From: Fibrobacter sp.
Lineage (GTDB): Bacteria; Fibrobacterota; Fibrobacteria; Fibrobacterales; Fibrobacteraceae
Assembly (NCBI GenBank): GCA_017412605.1
Contig: JAFPWY010000012.1
Coordinates: 1-64,000 of the forward strand
Length of the DNA: 64,000 nt
Direction: 5' to 3'
The position numbers and the translations under genes are program-made. The notes under the pieces are model-generated. The model saw only the letters and a list, made by a program, of their open reading frames with translations, was not told the origin of the DNA and did not search any database. Positions 61,425 to 64,000 of the stretch are shown here, in pieces (positions within the stretch are counted from its first letter, which is position 1; every line of letters starts with the position of its first letter).

Positions 61425-63553
61425 GCGTTCTCAACCTCCCTTACGCCTGAGATCAAGTGGATCTTGCTGATGATTGTATCGACTTGTTCTTTGCGGAAAG
61501 CCTTGAATACTAGGCGTATCCTTCCGGAGTACTTGGCGCTGACGACAGTCATCCGATCCAGGAAAACGTTGGCATTCTTGAGTTCCTGCAATATATCTAA
61601 GGTAATATTCTTTCGGTTGTCTGTCTCGATGGTGAGGTGCGCCGTGAACGGTTTCGTGGTGTCTTCGCTCCATTTCACTGCGATTTGCTGTCCGGCGGGC
61701 AGTTCCTTGAGTGTCTGGCAGTGAATTTTGTGCACCTCGATGCCAATCTGCGGACGGAGAACGCCGACGATGTCATCGCCGGGGACCGGTGCGCAGCAGT
61801 CTGCGAAGTGGATGAGCAAACTGGTCTCCTGGCCAATCTGCAGAGGCATGTCGTCGCCGCGGTCCCGGGTAAATGTCGGGAAGAATCGCAGCGCGCTGAC
61901 TTCCTTGGGGGCGATGTCCCCGTGGCTCAAGAAACGCTGGATGTCGGCGAGAGGCAGTTCGCCCTGGCCGATGCGCTCGAAGAGGTCGTCCTTGGACTGT
62001 ACGCCAAAGTAGCGCTTGATTTCCTCTTCCTGCGGGATGTGGTCCTTGCTGATTTTTTTCAGGCGGAGTTCGCGTGTCCAGATTTCCTTGCCCAGGCTGC
62101 GAGCCTGTTGGATAATGCTGGTCTTCATCCAGCGGCGCAGTTCCTGCTTGGCCTTGACCGTCTTCACCAGGTCGAGCCATTCCGGGCTGGGTTCCTGGTT
62201 TTGGCTCTTGAGCACCTGGATGGTGGCTCCATTAGGAATAACCTTGTCCAGACTCACCACTTCGTCGTTGATGCGGGCACCGATGCAGTGCAGCCCGAGT
62301 TCGCTGTGGATGGCGAACGCGAAGTCGAGTACGCACGAGCCGTTAGGCAGTTCGATGGATGTTCCCTTTGGCGTGAAGACGGTAATGCCTTCTGGCTTCA
62401 GGTCCACCTTCAAGAAGTCCAGGTATTCCTTGCTGTCCGAAATTTCTGACTGCAACTTGACCATGTGGTCGAGCCAGGCGAGTTCTTCGCCTTCGTGTTG
62501 GGTTTCCAACTTGTATGCCCAGTGTGCCGCGAATCCTTTCTCGGCGGTGAGGTCCATGTCCTTCGTGCGGATCTGCACCTCGACCATCTTGTTCTCCGGG
62601 CCGATGACCGTGGTGTGTATGCTCTGGTAGAGGTTTGGCTTCGGTGTGGCGATGTAGTCCTTGAAGCGACTCTGCATGGGAGTCCAAAGGTTGTGGACGT
62701 AGCCCAGGGCCAGGTAGCATTCCGGAATGGTATCCACGATGATGCGGATGGCGAAGATGTCGAAGATGTCTTCGAATTGGCAGTCGCGGTTCACCATCTT
62801 GTTGTGGATGCTGTAAATGTTCTTGGTGCGCCCCTGGATGGTGCAGTCGAAGTCTTCCAGGGCCATCTTGATTTGCAGAGGCCCGATAACGGACTGGATG
62901 TACTTTTCTCGGCTTTCCTTGTTCTCAATGAGCGCTTCGACGATTTTCTGGTATTCGTCGGGATTGACGTACTTGAACGAGAGGTCTTCCAGTTCGTTCT
63001 TGAGGTTGTACAGACCGAACCTGTGGGTGAGCGGCACGTAGATGTCCAGCGTCTCTTGCGCAATGGACTTGCGCTTCTCGGGCTTCATGTACCGCATGGT
63101 CCTCATGTTGTGGATGCGGTCGGCAATCTTGATCATGATGACCCGGGGGTCCTTGGCCATGGCCGTGATGAGCTTGCGGTAGGTCTCCGCCTTCTGGGCG
63201 GTCTTGCTTGACTGCTGGGCTTCGGTAATCTTCGTGACGGCATCGACCATGAATGCTGTTTCGTCACCAAACTTTTCTGCGATTTCCTTCAATGTGTGCG
63301 GGGTGTCTTCCACTACGTCGTGGAGGAGCCCGGCAAGGACGGTAGGCTGGTCCTGCTTCAGGTCGGCGAGGATCTTTGCGACTTCGTAAGGGTGCTCCGT
63401 GTAGGGCATGCCGCTCTTGCGGTACTGGCCCTCGTGGGCGTCGGCAATGAAGGCTACTGCAGTCTCGAGAATCCCACGGTCCAGCTTGGGATTCTTGCGT
63501 ATGAGCATATCGACAATATGCACTTGGTTCGTTGTCAGACTGAGTTGATTCAT
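61421..63553 (-). CDS. rel: Bifunctional (p)ppGpp synthetase/hydrolase, Rel/SpoT type
   Basis: This 710-residue protein starts at ATG 63553 after a GGGGG ribosome site; the frame is open 40 codons further upstream but is poor there. The hydrolase domain has H54 and the H-D pair (78-79). The synthetase domain shows R-F-K-D-Y-I-A-T-P-K-P-N-L-Y-Q-S-I-H-T-T. TGS (about 390-450) and ACT (about 640-710) domains follow. With both active sites conserved, it can likely both make and break (p)ppGpp. Confidence 0.93.
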   Translation of the reverse strand: MNQLSLTTNQVHIVDMLIRKNPKLDRGILETAVAFIADAHEGQYRKSGMPYTEHPYEVAKILADLKQDQPTVLAGLLHDVVEDTPHTLKEIAEKFGDETAFMVDAVTKITEAQQSSKTAQKAETYRKLITAMAKDPRVIMIKIADRIHNMRTMRYMKPEKRKSIAQETLDIYVPLTHRFGLYNLKNELEDLSFKYVNPDEYQKIVEALIENKESREKYIQSVIGPLQIKMALEDFDCTIQGRTKNIYSIHNKMVNRDCQFEDIFDIFAIRIIVDTIPECYLALGYVHNLWTPMQSRFKDYIATPKPNLYQSIHTTVIGPENKMVEVQIRTKDMDLTAEKGFAAHWAYKLETQHEGEELAWLDHMVKLQSEISDSKEYLDFLKVDLKPEGITVFTPKGTSIELPNGSCVLDFAFAIHSELGLHCIGARINDEVVSLDKVIPNGATIQVLKSQNQEPSPEWLDLVKTVKAKQELRRWMKTSIIQQARSLGKEIWTRELRLKKISKDHIPQEEEIKRYFGVQSKDDLFERIGQGELPLADIQRFLSHGDIAPKEVSALRFFPTFTRDRGDDMPLQIGQETSLLIHFADCCAPVPGDDIVGVLRPQIGIEVHKIHCQTLKELPAGQQIAVKWSEDTTKPFTAHLTIETDNRKNITLDILQELKNANVFLDRMTVVSAKYSGRIRLVFKAFRKEQVDTIISKIHLISGVREVENA

Positions 63554-63660
63554 TACCCCCAATTTATTTAAATATTTGGCAACCCATTTGCCTTTTTTTC
63601 TAAAAAAACGAAAAAATAAGATATTCTGTGTTGTTCGGGGGTGCTTTACGTTTTGTGAAT

Positions 63661-63684
63661 AAAAAAAGGGCAACGACGTTGCCC
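63661..63684 (-). terminator. Intrinsic terminator of the right-edge minus-strand gene
   Basis: A GGGCAAC-GAC-GTTGCCC hairpin (63668-63684) is followed, on the minus strand, by a run of seven T. It ends the transcript of the tandem-repeat gene. Confidence 0.8.
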
Positions 63685-63709
63685 GAAAGTTTGTTCTAAA
63701 TGGACCGGA

Positions 63710-64000
63710 TTATTCTTTCGTAATCTTCGGCTTTTCTATGTCGATGAGGTCTCCTGGGCGGACTCCGTACAGCGGAACGATAACGTTCTCGAAGCTGCTG
63801 CTGGACTTCGGGCGGATTTTCCCAAAACTGCTGCTGGACTTGGGACGGATGATTTGCCCACGGCTGCTGCTGGACTTGAATTTGATTGGAGGTTCAATGC
63901 CGTACAGCGGGACGATGACGTTTTCGAAGCTGCTGGAACTCAAGTCGATCGGGGGCTCGATGCCGTACAGCGGGACGATGACATTTTCGAAGCTGCTGGA
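63710..64000 (-). CDS. C-terminal end of a tandem-repeat protein with VPLYG motifs (partial)
   Basis: The open frame enters from the right edge and stops at 63710-63712, giving 96 visible residues. Three near-identical units read S-S-S-F-E-N-V-I-V-P-L-Y-G (the first two followed by I-E-P-P-I), and two shorter units read S-S-S-S-R-G-Q-I-I-R-P-K and S-S-S-S-F-G-K-I-R-P-K. At the DNA level the first two full units are almost identical, so they arose by recent duplication. The first part of the protein lies outside the window. Two readings fit: a repeat linker or fibre of a surface protein, or a multi-core RiPP-like precursor with VPLYG cores. Neither can be proven here. Confidence 0.75.
   Translation of the reverse strand, partial: SSSFENVIVPLYGIEPPIDLSSSSFENVIVPLYGIEPPIKFKSSSSRGQIIRPKSSSSFGKIRPKSSSSFENVIVPLYGVRPGDLIDIEKPKITKE

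Overview
The window looks like a Fibrobacter-type chromosome (phylum Fibrobacterota, anaerobic fibre degraders). This is inferred from a GH8 endoglucanase with a C-terminal sorting-like domain, lipoproteins whose lipobox is followed by poly-serine linkers, FlgD-like or T9SS-like C-terminal domains on large secreted proteins, many AAG/GAA codons, and no sign of a plasmid or phage. No rRNA, tRNA, CRISPR array or insertion sequence was found.

Layout. 1-5.2 kb: the tail of one large secreted protein and a complete vWA/InlB-repeat paralogue, each followed by the same intergenic repeat. 5.5-15.9 kb: a small acidic protein, GH8 endoglucanase, hotdog thioesterase, an RlhA-like U32 protein (-), a small lipoprotein, a DegT-type aminotransferase (-), rpsT, an M23 peptidase and two exported proteins. 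15.9-17.7 kb: a membrane PAS protein overlapping a rhodanese lipoprotein. 17.8-22.4 kb: the riboflavin genes ribD, ribE, ribBA, ribH, then nusB. 22.4-28.9 kb: a glycosylation-like cluster (DUF2723 membrane protein and three GT2 enzymes). 28.9-36 kb: a Trm112-like protein, an acidic TPR protein, pilT, a Wzi-like outer-membrane protein, a TrhP-like U32 protein and a small helical protein. 36.4-38.7 kb: a divergent dnaA and an epimerase. 38.8-41.9 kb: three exported proteins. 42-47.8 kb: hrpB (-), a membrane protein (-), a one-POTRA Omp85 protein and ppa. 48-50.2 kb: an FN3-like lipoprotein. 50.5-60.7 kb (-): a complex I operon nuoA, nuoBC (fused), nuoD, H, I, J, K, L, M, N with no nuoE, F or G. 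60.8-63.6 kb (-): a bifunctional Rel/SpoT enzyme coupled to a helical protein. 63.7-64 kb (-): the C-terminus of a tandem-repeat protein that runs off the window.

The least explained signal is a repeat system spread through nearly every longer intergenic gap. It consists of imperfect tandem arrays with a 7-bp period (units such as CTAGGAT, CTCATAG, CTTTCGT, CTAACCA), often combined with short hairpins that have a TTC or GAA loop. Arrays sit directly upstream of the start codons of ribD, nusB and nuoA, contain the stop codons of nuoN, nuoH and hrpB, and occur in frame inside hrpB and the Omp85 gene. Seven is not a multiple of three, so gain or loss of one unit inside a gene would shift the frame. 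Other points of interest are a DnaA with altered box VII and DNA-recognition residues, a NuoB-NuoC fusion in an EFG-less complex I, a GT2 enzyme fused to a CoA_binding_3-like domain, and the VPLYG tandem-repeat protein at the right edge.
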